From assembly GCA_900320185.1 (NCBI GenBank), contig ONRD01000008.1:1-64000 (forward strand): DNA of 64,000 nucleotides, read 5' to 3'. The stretch is from an uncultured Bacteroidales bacterium (GTDB lineage: Bacteria > Bacteroidota > Bacteroidia > Bacteroidales > UBA932). Below are positions 1-8,401 of the stretch, piece by piece. The notes under the pieces were generated by a model. It ran no database searches. It was given only the letters and a program-made list of their open reading frames with translations, and was not told the origin of the DNA. Made by a program: the position numbers and the translations under genes. Positions within the stretch are counted from its first letter, which is position 1. Each line of letters begins with the position of its first letter.

Positions 1-174
1 CGTGGCGACGGTGGAGCGTATGTTGATACCTATCGGGGAGGCATCGATCAGTTTCACCTGCCGGATCCCTTCAGCCTGGACGGACTTGACATGGTCAGGC
101 AGCCTTTCTCCGCGCGTCAAGAACTCCAGGGCGACGGGCAGTTCCACATGACCCAGGAGCACAAGTCGCCGCAT
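1..174 (-). CDS. partial ORF at left edge, unrecognised
   Basis: A minus-strand reading frame runs from an ATG at 174 off the left edge of the window. It has normal-looking coding composition. Its last visible residues read DASPIGINIRSTVAT, which resembles the DQSPIGRTPRSNPAT motif of UvrA-type ATPases. The Walker A that normally precedes that motif is not in the visible part, so the resemblance may be chance. An in-frame stop lies about 50 bases upstream of the ATG, so nothing further 5' belongs to the gene. The plus strand is also open (stop at 217-219), but its translation is rich in His, Gln and Pro, like an antisense shadow. I am unsure of both function and start. Confidence 0.35.
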   Translation of the reverse strand, partial: MRRLVLLGHVELPVALEFLTRGERLPDHVKSVQAEGIRQVKLIDASPIGINIRSTVAT

Positions 175-265
175 TACACCACCCTTTGGACCGATATCCC
201 AAAGGCAACCGTCAAGTAACTCGGGTTGAATAAGTCAGGCCCAAACCACGTTTGGAACGTCGCCT

Positions 266-1678
266 TTAAACGATTCGGCCAACATGTTCAATCCCCAGTT
301 CCTCAAAACGGTCCGGAGGGATTGTCATTGCACAGGGTTCAAACCCTATCCAGTACTTCTCTTCCAGTCCGACTTTCAGCATTCCGGCAACGCTGTCGAC
401 TGAGATGTCATACAGACGGTCATCTATATCCCTGGGCACCTTGTAGAACCATCCTTCTTCGTCCGGGTCTTCCAGATAGATGTCCGTCTTTGTGACGGCA
501 TATACACATCCCTGATAGATGCAGGAGTACTGCTCATACTTGTCTTTAATCTTGGCAGTGCACAGTTTCTCTTCGAGTATCTTCACGTCATCTCCCTCTA
601 CCTTGCGAAGCTTATCCAAACGGACTTCGAAGTTCTTCGCTCCCCTCTTATATGTAAACGACAGCTCCCGGATGTTCTTTTCATGGCCGTCCGTCTTGCA
701 AATCAGCCAAACATGCAGATTCCGACTGACCGGCTGGCCCATAAGCTGTTCATACGCTCCCTTAGGATGAATGAGATAGAAGATAAGATCCTCCCCGTCC
801 CTGAATAACTCCGCATGGTAGGTTGTCCTTGTAATCTGAGTTGCATTTACCACCAATTCCGTGAAGTTATAGGCCATACCTTTCCATTCGATATGGTAGA
901 AGACATTCTTGTCTGTACGTCCCTTGTCGTTCCAGTTTTGCCAATATCCATCAAGCGGGAGGAATCGCATTGCTTCATCTATGCCTTCAGGTCTTGTCAC
1001 TCCATCAATATGAAAGAGGGAACGGCCCAGCCATTCCAGAAAGAGGATACGTGTTTTATGGAGCGATTCATCATTATGGTCTCTCTCTATTTCCACTAAC
1101 ACGGGGTTCTCTTCATAGTGATTGTTAAGTGAGATAATCCTGCTGACAAATTCAAGCACCACCTTTCCTTCGTTAATGTAATCAGGGTCGGCCGTAGCCG
1201 CTCTCTGCCTTTTTCTGGGGAGGACGCCGAGGGACATGGCGATGATCATCACCGGATCCACATACGGGGTCCGGAAATCCTCGAGTTCGAAGTCATACAG
1301 AAGATTCAGCACCGCATCGAGTTTTTTCTCGCCCGTGGGCGTATGCGTATAGAAGAGGGACCGCCCCATCTTGAATGCGAAGTCAGGATCCTTTAACATG
1401 GCCTTGCCTTCGATATTGTTCTCAAAGAATGCGCTTGCCCTCTCGTATGTGGAGAGGAAAAGGTCGAAGTCACTGTAGCGGCCAGTGGGGCTCAGGAAAT
1501 CTTCAGCCAGGCGCGCCAGCAGGTCGCGGGCACTCCGCTGTGCCATGCCAGAGAGCTGGTTGTTATTGCTCAGATCATAATCGGCGTAAACTTCAAACTC
1601 ATGCCGGGTTTCAAAGAGAAGCCGGTTGGCAAGGAGGGAGTCCAGATATTGTCCCGTCATGTTATCGCTTACACTCAT
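266..1678 (-). CDS. hypothetical protein, 470 aa
   Basis: Unrecognised soluble protein with no signal peptide or membrane segment. The N-terminal third is helical and rich in acidic and aromatic residues. The C-terminal half (about residues 240-470) has alternating hydrophobic and charged stretches that suggest beta structure, with many Trp and Tyr. I see no catalytic motif. A good promoter lies 30-60 bases upstream of the start at 1678, which supports that start and suggests the gene is transcribed alone. It stands back to back with the zinc-ribbon cluster at 1810. It could be a conserved Bacteroidota protein, but I cannot place it in a family. Confidence 0.75.
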   Translation of the reverse strand: MSVSDNMTGQYLDSLLANRLLFETRHEFEVYADYDLSNNNQLSGMAQRSARDLLARLAEDFLSPTGRYSDFDLFLSTYERASAFFENNIEGKAMLKDPDFAFKMGRSLFYTHTPTGEKKLDAVLNLLYDFELEDFRTPYVDPVMIIAMSLGVLPRKRQRAATADPDYINEGKVVLEFVSRIISLNNHYEENPVLVEIERDHNDESLHKTRILFLEWLGRSLFHIDGVTRPEGIDEAMRFLPLDGYWQNWNDKGRTDKNVFYHIEWKGMAYNFTELVVNATQITRTTYHAELFRDGEDLIFYLIHPKGAYEQLMGQPVSRNLHVWLICKTDGHEKNIRELSFTYKRGAKNFEVRLDKLRKVEGDDVKILEEKLCTAKIKDKYEQYSCIYQGCVYAVTKTDIYLEDPDEEGWFYKVPRDIDDRLYDISVDSVAGMLKVGLEEKYWIGFEPCAMTIPPDRFEELGIEHVGRIV

Positions 1679-1707
1679 TTTCAGTGCTAATTAGTACGTA
1701 GTCTTCG

Positions 1708-1738
1708 CAAAGTTAAGAATTCCGCGGAGCTCTTCAAA
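1708..1738 (-). promoter_or_regulatory. Bacteroidota-type promoter for the 470-aa gene
   Basis: On the minus strand, TTTG (1738-1735), a 19-base spacer, then TAACTTTG (1715-1708). This matches the TTTG/TAnnTTTG consensus of the Bacteroidota primary sigma factor. Transcription would start near 1701, about 23 bases before the ATG. Confidence 0.7.
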
Positions 1739-1809
1739 ATAGGCTTTCTCCATTCCCGGCTCTCCGGAAGATGTATCATACATTGCGAAAAAATTTAAAA
1801 CAAACGATT

Positions 1810-2055
1810 ATGATACGCTGTCCTTACTGTGGTTCACACAATGTCATCGCCCTCCCCCTGGGAGATTACCTCTGCCTCGACTGCGACGAGCAGTTCAGTA
1901 AAGGGGAAAGAGCCCCGAGACGTTACTCCCAAAACGCTGTCCAGAAAGTCTCCGGCAAAGTGCTGTCCCTTGCCATCAAAAGGGGGCCGGCTCTCCTGCA
2001 GACGGGTAAAGCCGCCCTCCCCGTTCTTTTGAAGGGCGCCAGAATCTTCTTTTAA
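1810..2055 (+). CDS. small zinc-ribbon protein
   Basis: 81 aa beginning MIRCPYCG. Four cysteines in a CxxC-N15-CxxC arrangement (CPYCG, then CLDCDEQF) form a zinc ribbon in residues 4-25. The C-terminal half is basic and ends in a hydrophobic stretch (VLLKGARIFF). I chose the ATG at 1810 because it puts the ribbon at the N-terminus; an upstream in-frame ATG at 1771 would add 13 residues of unlikely composition. It is the first of three closely spaced plus-strand genes, the third of which also carries cysteine pairs. The exact role is unknown. Confidence 0.7.
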   Translation: MIRCPYCGSHNVIALPLGDYLCLDCDEQFSKGERAPRRYSQNAVQKVSGKVLSLAIKRGPALLQTGKAALPVLLKGARIFF

Positions 2056-2066
2056 ATCATTTGAAC

Positions 2067-2309
2067 ATGGAAACTATACTCCCCATTTTGAAAGTGATTG
2101 CCTATGTCATCAGCGGATGGACCGCACTGGCAATCGTCATCGACACACTTGACACTGTCTTCTCACGTGACATCACCAGCATCAGCTGGTATGCCGCCCA
2201 TCCTCTTGCCATCTGGAAACTCGGCTTTGAAACCGGGGCGTTCAAAGGCGTGCTTATATGGCTTATCGCCATAGTTATCACTGTTTTAACCGCCATCTTC
2301 CTTCTTTGA
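2067..2309 (+). CDS. small membrane protein, two TM segments
   Basis: 80 aa. Two hydrophobic helices are visible (about residues 5-25, and 60-80 ending IAIVITVLTAIFLL), separated by a loop with Trp and His. A TTG at 2061 could extend it by two residues; I prefer the ATG at 2067. It sits 11 bases after the zinc-ribbon gene and 2 bases before the next gene, so the three are almost surely co-transcribed. I do not recognise a family. Confidence 0.65.
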   Translation: METILPILKVIAYVISGWTALAIVIDTLDTVFSRDITSISWYAAHPLAIWKLGFETGAFKGVLIWLIAIVITVLTAIFLL

Positions 2310-2311
2310 AT

Positions 2312-2764
2312 ATGAAATCTGAAATGCACATCAACCTGCTCGGTCACTGCGAAAAGTGCGACCATATTATGACACGTAACGCCAAAGTCTCCCTTGACGA
2401 AGATATACTCACCCCCTGCGAGTGCCCGGAGTGCCACGAGGGGAACGTCTACTTCGAAAAGCTGGCAGTCCACCACAAGACCGTGAAGACGCCTGTGACA
2501 AAGCTCGTATGTCCCAGCGAAGACACATTCAAACGGATGAAACACGTTTTCGAGTGGGGCATTTTGGCTATTGGGGCGTTCGTCATGCTCGCCTGCGGGT
2601 TCGTTCTCCGTTATGGTGATACGTTGGCTCCTGTGTGGAAGTATTCGCTTATAGGAGGATTTGTCCTCATCCTTGCAGTTGTCTGGCTTTTTCTCATAAA
2701 AGCCTTCAATAAGGCGGCATCCCTGGATTGGATCAATGCTCACAGCATACTGCCGAGGGATTGA
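2312..2764 (+). CDS. zinc-ribbon membrane protein
   Basis: 150 aa. The N-terminal part has cysteine pairs (CEKC near residue 12, then CECPEC near residue 40, and a later Cys) that suggest a degenerate zinc ribbon. This is followed by two strong transmembrane helices (about residues 80-100 and 112-132) and a short cytoplasmic tail. The ATG at 2312 is chosen because the longer frame from 2258 overlaps the upstream gene. A terminator hairpin follows at 2853. Together with the two genes before it, it may form a small membrane-associated complex, but nothing in the sequence defines the function. Confidence 0.65.
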   Translation: MKSEMHINLLGHCEKCDHIMTRNAKVSLDEDILTPCECPECHEGNVYFEKLAVHHKTVKTPVTKLVCPSEDTFKRMKHVFEWGILAIGAFVMLACGFVLRYGDTLAPVWKYSLIGGFVLILAVVWLFLIKAFNKAASLDWINAHSILPRD

Positions 2765-2852
2765 CGCCCTCATCCCTTCCCGACACATAGCGGCAGCATT
2801 CCATCCTAAAGGGATTCTCACAGGACAGCGTATCCCGGACGGACTGCCGACA

Positions 2853-2892
2853 TCCCGGAAGGCCATTTCGAATGCTTTCCGGGATTCTTTTA
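2853..2892 (+). terminator. intrinsic terminator of the zinc-ribbon operon
   Basis: Perfect 8-bp outer stem TCCCGGAA (2853-2860) with TTCCGGGA (2877-2884). An inner extension of the hairpin is possible. A T-rich tail (TTCTTTTAT) follows. It lies about 90 bases after the last stop codon of the cluster. Confidence 0.65.
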
Positions 2893-2932
2893 TCTGGTTA
2901 GCTAAGGCTTTTCAGAGCATGGGGCAGCCGGG

Positions 2933-3024
2933 AAAAGAAAACGGTCCGGACCTTTCCCCAAAGGCCCGGACCTGTATATAAAACGAACTTAACAAATAGA
3001 CAACAAAAAGAACTTTTGATTGTC
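2933..3024 (-). ncRNA. candidate small RNA, about 92 nt
   Basis: A full small-RNA architecture is visible on the minus strand. The promoter is TTTG (3061-3058), a 19-base spacer and TACATTTG (3038-3031). A 5' hairpin follows (GACAA...TTGTC closing AAAAG-TT-CTTTT). Then comes a 13-bp GC-rich hairpin with one mismatch and a CCCC/GGGG loop (2943-2972). The end is a T-rich tract (2933-2941 read on the minus strand). No open reading frame lies in this span. Family and target are unknown. Confidence 0.55.
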
Positions 3025-3030
3025 TGGTTG

Positions 3031-3061
3031 CAAATGTAGTGTAAAAAAAATTATTTCCAAA
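3031..3061 (-). promoter_or_regulatory. promoter of the candidate small RNA
   Basis: TTTG-N19-TACATTTG on the minus strand, an excellent match to the Bacteroidota consensus. No protein gene lies downstream on that strand within range. Confidence 0.65.
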
Positions 3062-3323
3062 CAAAAAACCTTAAATATTTAAAACGATTTGTATAAGAAA
3101 TCATTAACACGCTGATTAAAAACATGATGATCTGACACCCGCGATGGATTATGCCTGCGGGAGGCTCAATACGTAGTTTTGACCATTAAATGAGACTTAT
3201 CGACCTGACAGATATCACAATAAGGCAACTTTTTTGTAAACAAAGGTGTGCCATCCAAAAAGGCACGTCCTGCACGAAGGCAGGAGCCGACTGGCAACGG
3301 AAGAATAACAAGAAGTACCATAT

Positions 3324-4925
3324 ATGAAAAAAGAAATTGTCATAATCATCGCGGGGGCCCTGCTGGCCGTCATGCCTGTGACAGCCGCAGCCCAGCAGAC
3401 CCTCTCACTTGAAGACTGCCGGGAGATGGCGGTCCGCAACGACAAGGAACTCCAGCAGGCCGGAACACAGGTCAGGATGGCAGGCTACGACCGGAAGATC
3501 GCTTTCGCCAACTACCTTCCGAACGTCTCCGCCACCGGAGCCTACATCTACAATCCCAACGACATCGCCCTCATCAGCGACGCAGCTTCGGACAGGCTCC
3601 AGAACATGGGGACCACGGTCCACACCATGTCCCAGTCCATCCAGTCACAGCTTATGGGAGACATCACTGAATTCATCAAGCAGCTCTCGATAGCAGGGAT
3701 GAAGGGAGACGCGCAGAGCGCGGCGCTTGCCCAGAAATACACGGCCCTGATGCAGGACCCCCTGGTACAGACCCTGGTCGGGAAACTGTCACAGGCCGAC
3801 ATGTCCGACGCGCTCAACTCCCTCGGAAAAGAGATAGACGACGCATTCCACCCGGACATGACCCACCTGTTCGTAGGTTCGGTATCGGTCCAGCAGCCCA
3901 TATTCATGGGAGGCAAGATCGTAGCCGCCAACGACATCGCAAGGCTGGCCGAAACCCTTGCCAGGACGCGCTACGACCAGCAGTGCCAGGAAGTCATGGT
4001 CAATGTCGACCAGGCATACTGGCAGGTTGTGTCACTCGCCGGGAAGAAAAGGCTCGCCGAATCCTATGCCGACCTCCTGCACAAGATGGAACGTGACGTG
4101 GACGTCTCCGTGCGCGAGGGTGTGGCCACTGAAGCCGACGCCCTCCAGGTAAAGGTGAAGGCCAACGAGGCGGACATGCTCCTCACCAAGGCCGGGAACG
4201 GCCTTGCCCTTTCGAAGATGCTGCTCTGCAAGGTCGTAGGACTTCCCCTCGATTCGGACATAGTCCTTGCCGACGAGTCTGCCTCAGAGATTCCGCTCCC
4301 GAGGATCGGCGGAGACAAGAGCATGGAGGACATCTACGCCGACAGGCCCGAGACCAGGAGTCTTGAGCTCGCCGGCAGGATCTACGACGACAAAGTGAAG
4401 GTGGCAAGGGCCGACGCCCTTCCGCAGGTTGCCGGAATCGCCGCATATTCAATGGTGAACCCCAACCTCAGCAACGGTTTCGACAAGAGCTTCGCCGGTT
4501 ACTTCAACGCCGGGGTCATGGTGAAGATCCCCATCTTCCATGGCGGAGAACACTACTACAAGACACAGAAGGCCAAGGCTGAGGCCTCGCTTTACAAGTC
4601 GCGCCTGGAAGACGCCAAGGAACTGGTCAACCTCCAGGTCACCCAGATAAGGAAACAGGAAGCCGAAGCCCTGGAGAAACTTACCATGGCCAGGAGCAAC
4701 CTGGAAGCCGCCGAAGAGAACCTCAGGACGGCAGACATCGGCTATAAAGAGGGCGTGATCAACGCCAACACCGCCCTGGGCGCCCACACCGCATGGCTCC
4801 AGGCCCAATCAGAATACATAGACGCCGGAATCGAACTCCAGATGCTGGCCGCAAACCTCAACAAGGCGGAAGGCAACTACGGCAGCAACGGTCAGGGTGC
4901 GGTCCAGGACGCGATGAATGAATAA
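3324..4925 (+). CDS. TolC-family outer membrane efflux protein
   Basis: 533 aa with a Sec signal peptide (MKKEIVIIIAG... cleaved near AAAQQ, residues 1-25). The mature N-terminus LSLEDCREMAVRNDKELQQA is the start of the outer-membrane efflux (OEP) repeat. Long Ala/Lys/Glu-rich helices and a second OEP repeat follow, as expected for a trimeric outer-membrane channel. It is longer than typical TolC (about 430-490 aa) because of an insertion around residues 85-170. It is the first gene of an operon with an HlyD adaptor and two ABC-2 permeases, so it should be the outer-membrane exit of a tripartite exporter. The substrate is unknown. Confidence 0.9.
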   Translation: MKKEIVIIIAGALLAVMPVTAAAQQTLSLEDCREMAVRNDKELQQAGTQVRMAGYDRKIAFANYLPNVSATGAYIYNPNDIALISDAASDRLQNMGTTVHTMSQSIQSQLMGDITEFIKQLSIAGMKGDAQSAALAQKYTALMQDPLVQTLVGKLSQADMSDALNSLGKEIDDAFHPDMTHLFVGSVSVQQPIFMGGKIVAANDIARLAETLARTRYDQQCQEVMVNVDQAYWQVVSLAGKKRLAESYADLLHKMERDVDVSVREGVATEADALQVKVKANEADMLLTKAGNGLALSKMLLCKVVGLPLDSDIVLADESASEIPLPRIGGDKSMEDIYADRPETRSLELAGRIYDDKVKVARADALPQVAGIAAYSMVNPNLSNGFDKSFAGYFNAGVMVKIPIFHGGEHYYKTQKAKAEASLYKSRLEDAKELVNLQVTQIRKQEAEALEKLTMARSNLEAAEENLRTADIGYKEGVINANTALGAHTAWLQAQSEYIDAGIELQMLAANLNKAEGNYGSNGQGAVQDAMNE

Positions 4926-4945
4926 ACAAAAGCAAGAATATCGAT

Positions 4946-5932
4946 ATGGAAAAGGAAAGGAAAAACTACAATCTGGTGATCGGAGTCGTGGCCTTGCTGG
5001 CCATCATCCTGCTGATTGCCATTATCGGCTATTTCGTTTCGAAACCAAAGCCGCTGGTCATCCAGGGAGAGGCGGAAGCGAGTGAATACCGGGTCTCCGG
5101 AAAGGTTCCGGGCAGGATCGAGGAGATGTTCGTAAAAGAGGGGCAGAAGGTCCACAAGGGAGACACCATAGCCTTCATCGACTCGCCGGAGGTAAGGGCC
5201 AAGCTCGCCCAGGCGAACGCCGCCCGCAGCGCAGCATCCGCCCAGAGCATGAAGGCCCAGAACGGGGCCAGGAAAGAACAGGTTGCCGGCGCCTACGAAC
5301 TCTGGCAGCAGGCGATCGTCCAGGAGGATGTGATGAAGAAGTCCCTGGACAGGGTCAGCAAGCTTTATGAGCAGAAAGTCATCGCCGCCCAGAAATATGA
5401 CGAGACAAAGGCCAGGTATGATGCAGCCGTTGCCCAGACCAAGGCCGCGAAAAGCCAGTACGAGATGGCGGTGAACGGGGCCCGCTACGAGGACAAGGCC
5501 GCTGCAAAGGCACTCGTGGACCAGGCCCAGGGAGCGATCCAGGAGGTGGAATCCTACCTCGGGGAGCTCTATCTGGTCTCCCCTTCCGACGGTATCGTCT
5601 CGGCAATCTTCCCCAAGGTCGGGGAACTCGTCGGCCAAGGCTCTCCGGTGGCAAGCGTAACTGACATCGACGATGTCTGGTTCACCTTCAACGTGAGGGA
5701 AGACTACCTCAAAGGCTTGAAGGAGGGCGACAAGGTCAACGTCATGATTCCCGCCCTCGAAGGGAAAGAAGTGAGCGCTACGGTTAGCTACATCGCAGTA
5801 CGCGAATCCTATGCTACCTGGAAGGCCACGAAGGAGACCGGGATGTACGATGTCAAGACATTCGAAGTCAGGGCCGTCCCCGACCAGGCGGTCGAAGGAG
5901 TCCGCCCCGGAATGTCTGCAATAATGAAATAA
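4946..5932 (+). CDS. HlyD-family membrane fusion protein
   Basis: 328 aa. One N-terminal transmembrane anchor (about residues 9-30, LVIGVVALLAIILLIAIIGYF) is followed by a periplasmic adaptor. The biotinyl-lipoyl-like half-motif is seen in RVSGKVPGRIEEMFVKEGQKVHKGD. A long coiled-coil hairpin rich in Ala, Lys and Gln spans about residues 85-195, and the second lipoyl half and beta-barrel follow (VSPSDGIVSAIFPKVGELV). It begins 20 bases after the TolC gene and ends 10 bases before the first permease. It should bridge the inner-membrane permeases to the TolC channel, as in YbhG- or EmrA-like systems. Confidence 0.9.
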   Translation: MEKERKNYNLVIGVVALLAIILLIAIIGYFVSKPKPLVIQGEAEASEYRVSGKVPGRIEEMFVKEGQKVHKGDTIAFIDSPEVRAKLAQANAARSAASAQSMKAQNGARKEQVAGAYELWQQAIVQEDVMKKSLDRVSKLYEQKVIAAQKYDETKARYDAAVAQTKAAKSQYEMAVNGARYEDKAAAKALVDQAQGAIQEVESYLGELYLVSPSDGIVSAIFPKVGELVGQGSPVASVTDIDDVWFTFNVREDYLKGLKEGDKVNVMIPALEGKEVSATVSYIAVRESYATWKATKETGMYDVKTFEVRAVPDQAVEGVRPGMSAIMK

Positions 5933-5942
5933 GGGTAAGACC

Positions 5943-7112
5943 ATGGGCAATTGGCAGAGAATAAAGGCTGTCGCCGGAAGGGAACTCAGGATAATCAGGA
6001 ACCGTCCCCTTTACCTGGTGGGCTCCGTCGGCGTGATAGCTTTCTGCGCAATCTTCTACCTGACCTTCTTCAAAGGCGGCCTGCCGACCGACATTCCCAT
6101 AGGGGTGGTGGACGAAGACGGTTCCTCGACGTCGAGGAACTTCTGCCAGCAGCTTGATGCCACCTCCCTCGGGGAGATCGTCCCGTACGACTCTTACGCC
6201 GCCGCCAGGCAGGACATGGTCAGCGGGAAGATATCCGGCGTGTGCGTCATCCCCTCAGGGATGAACGATGACATCCAGGCCTTCAGGCAGCCCAGGATCA
6301 CGTTCTACATCAACGGACTGTACTTCGTAAGCGGAGCCCTTGCATGGAAGGACCTCCTGCAGATGGTCAACCTGACGAACGGCGCCGTCCAGAGGGAGGC
6401 TTTCAGGGCCCGTGGCTACAACGACGACCAGATCATGGGGATGATCCGTCCCATCGACATCGACACCCACCAGATCGGCAACGTCACCACCAGCTACAAC
6501 TACTACCTGTCCAGCATCCTGCTCCCGGCGGTCCTAGAAATGATGGTCATCCTGGTCCTCATATATTCATTGGGCGCGGAGCTTAAGTTCGGGACCTCCC
6601 GGCACCTGCTCAGCACCTCCGGGGACTCGATTGTGACGGCCCTTTCCGGGAAGCTGCTGGTGTGGACCCTGGTCTTCACGGCCATCGGATTCATCCTCGT
6701 CATGCTCCTTTACCACTGGCTGCACTTCCCGATAAGAGGGCATGTGTTCAACATGTTCATCGCCATCTTCCTGCTGGTCATCTCCAGCGAAGCAGTCGGA
6801 GTCTTCATCCTCGAGATGCTGCCCGTACCAAGGCTAGCCCTTTCCATCGGGGCGCTGTACAGCGTTCTGGGATTCTCCCTCGCAGGGTTCACCCTTCCGA
6901 TCGAGGCCATGCCGCCGTACATCCAGGGCCTTTCGGCCGCTTTCCCGCTCAGGTACTACTACTTGTTCCACGTGCAGGAAGTGGTCTTCGGTGCCGGTTT
7001 CGCCGGATGGTGGAAGGACGTCGTAGGCATGCTCCTCTTCCTTCTCGTCCCGATCCCCGGGCTGGGAAGGCTCAAGAGCGCATACATCAAACAGAACTAT
7101 CCAAAAGACTAG
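5943..7112 (+). CDS. ABC-2 type transporter permease
   Basis: 389 aa. One N-terminal transmembrane helix (about residues 20-40) is followed by a large extracytoplasmic domain (about 45-180; the DIPIGVVDEDGSSTSRNF segment is typical of the YhgE/ABC-2 family). Five or six further helices lie from about 195 onward, including the characteristic FTLPIEAMPPYIQGLSAAFPLRYY segment before the last helix. It forms a pair with the next gene. No ATP-binding subunit is encoded in the operon. Confidence 0.88.
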   Translation: MGNWQRIKAVAGRELRIIRNRPLYLVGSVGVIAFCAIFYLTFFKGGLPTDIPIGVVDEDGSSTSRNFCQQLDATSLGEIVPYDSYAAARQDMVSGKISGVCVIPSGMNDDIQAFRQPRITFYINGLYFVSGALAWKDLLQMVNLTNGAVQREAFRARGYNDDQIMGMIRPIDIDTHQIGNVTTSYNYYLSSILLPAVLEMMVILVLIYSLGAELKFGTSRHLLSTSGDSIVTALSGKLLVWTLVFTAIGFILVMLLYHWLHFPIRGHVFNMFIAIFLLVISSEAVGVFILEMLPVPRLALSIGALYSVLGFSLAGFTLPIEAMPPYIQGLSAAFPLRYYYLFHVQEVVFGAGFAGWWKDVVGMLLFLLVPIPGLGRLKSAYIKQNYPKD

Positions 7113-7120
7113 GAGGGACC

Positions 7121-8395
7121 ATGAAAGGATACTTGAAAAACTGGCTTGCGGACTGGAGGAACATCCTCCTTCACGAGATGAAGGAAATATTCCATGACGG
7201 CGGGGTGCTGTTGATCTTCCTCGTGGCCGGCCTCGCCTATCCGCTGCTGTACAACGTCATCTACTCGAACGGGATCCTCACCGACACCCCGATAGCCGTG
7301 GTGGACGATGCCGCCTGCCCCGACAGCCGCCGCTTCATCCGCGAGATCGACGCCACAAGGGAAGTCAAGGTCGAGGCCAAGTGCATGAACATGCAGGAGG
7401 CGGAGCGGCTGATGCAGGAACGGAAGGTGAACGGAATCGTCTATTTCCCCAGGGACTTCGGCGAGCGGCTCGCAAGGATGGAAACCGCAACCCTTTCGGT
7501 ATATGCCGACATGAGCAGTTTCCTCTACTACAAGAACGCGTTGATCGCCACAAATTTCGTGATGCTCCATGAGATCGGGCAGATACAGATGGAACGGTAC
7601 GAGTTCGCCGGGATGACGGCTCAGGATGCCTACCAGACCACGAAACCCGTCCTGTACGACGACAACAATCCCTTCAACAGGGCCTTCAACTACAGCTTCT
7701 TCCTGATCTCGGCGATCCTCATGCTGATAATCCAGCAGACCATGTTCTACGGAATGTCCCTGCTGGTCGGCACCCAGCGCGAAAGGAACCACAGCTTCGC
7801 CTCCCTGCCTGACAGGCTTGAAGGCCGCGGAATGGTAAGGGTGGTGCTTGGACGGGGGGGAGCCTACTGGCTTCTCTACCTGGCCATAGGGATGTACATC
7901 GCCTTCATCGTACCCGCCATATTCGGAATACCGCAGAGGGGGCAGTTCGGAGAGGTTCTTGCGCTCCTGCTGTTCTTCATCACGGACTGCGTGTTCTTCT
8001 CGATGACCTGGAGCACCCTCATCACAAGGAGGGAATCGGTGTTCCTGATCTTCCTGGCCATTTCGCCCATACTGCTCTTCCTCACCGGATGCTCATGGCC
8101 GACATGCGCCTTCCCGAAATTCTGGAAGCTGTTCTCCTACCTGTTCCCGTCCACCTTCGGCGTCCAGGGTTTCATCAACCTCAGCACGGCCGGAGGAGAC
8201 ATGCAGGCTGCAGGATTGCAGATGAGGGCCATGATCCTGCAGACAATCATCTACTTCTTCCTCTCCTGTGCCTGCATCTACGCAGAGAACTGGGTGATCA
8301 GGCACAAGGAAAAGATTGAAGAAAAGAAAGCGGAACTCGTCAGGCGCGCCGGCATCGACCCCGAAGAAGATGCCAGGATCATTGCCGGCGACTAG
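7121..8395 (+). CDS. ABC-2 type transporter permease
   Basis: 424 aa with the same layout as the gene before it: N-terminal helix, extracytoplasmic domain starting TDTPIAVVDDAACPDSRRFI, then five or six helices. It ends in a charged cytoplasmic tail (KEKIEEKKAELVRRAG). The ATG at 7121 lies 8 bases after the previous stop and follows AGGAGGGACC, one of the few sequences here that looks like a ribosome binding site. The two permeases probably form a heterodimer. The ATPase must be encoded elsewhere, or the pair works with an unusual energy source. Confidence 0.88.
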   Translation: MKGYLKNWLADWRNILLHEMKEIFHDGGVLLIFLVAGLAYPLLYNVIYSNGILTDTPIAVVDDAACPDSRRFIREIDATREVKVEAKCMNMQEAERLMQERKVNGIVYFPRDFGERLARMETATLSVYADMSSFLYYKNALIATNFVMLHEIGQIQMERYEFAGMTAQDAYQTTKPVLYDDNNPFNRAFNYSFFLISAILMLIIQQTMFYGMSLLVGTQRERNHSFASLPDRLEGRGMVRVVLGRGGAYWLLYLAIGMYIAFIVPAIFGIPQRGQFGEVLALLLFFITDCVFFSMTWSTLITRRESVFLIFLAISPILLFLTGCSWPTCAFPKFWKLFSYLFPSTFGVQGFINLSTAGGDMQAAGLQMRAMILQTIIYFFLSCACIYAENWVIRHKEKIEEKKAELVRRAGIDPEEDARIIAGD

Positions 8396-8401
8396 GCCGC
8401 A

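Larger units (their letters stand above)
2765..3323. other. 559-base intergenic region
   Basis: No convincing protein gene. It holds the terminator of the zinc-ribbon operon (2853-2892), a candidate minus-strand small RNA (2933-3024) with its own promoter, an AT-rich stretch (3040-3130), and the leader of the efflux operon, which includes a small hairpin (TCCTGC...GCAGGA near 3267-3285). I could not find a clear TAnnTTTG element for the efflux operon. Confidence 0.6.

Noticed and set aside
1-219. Plus-strand open frame ending at 217-219
   Set aside because: Composition (many His, Gln, Pro) looks antisense, and the minus frame reads better. I kept the minus-strand ORF instead, at low confidence.
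2102-2866. 254-codon minus-strand frame
   Set aside because: Antisense to two co-transcribed small genes; starts in the terminator region and has no recognisable domain.
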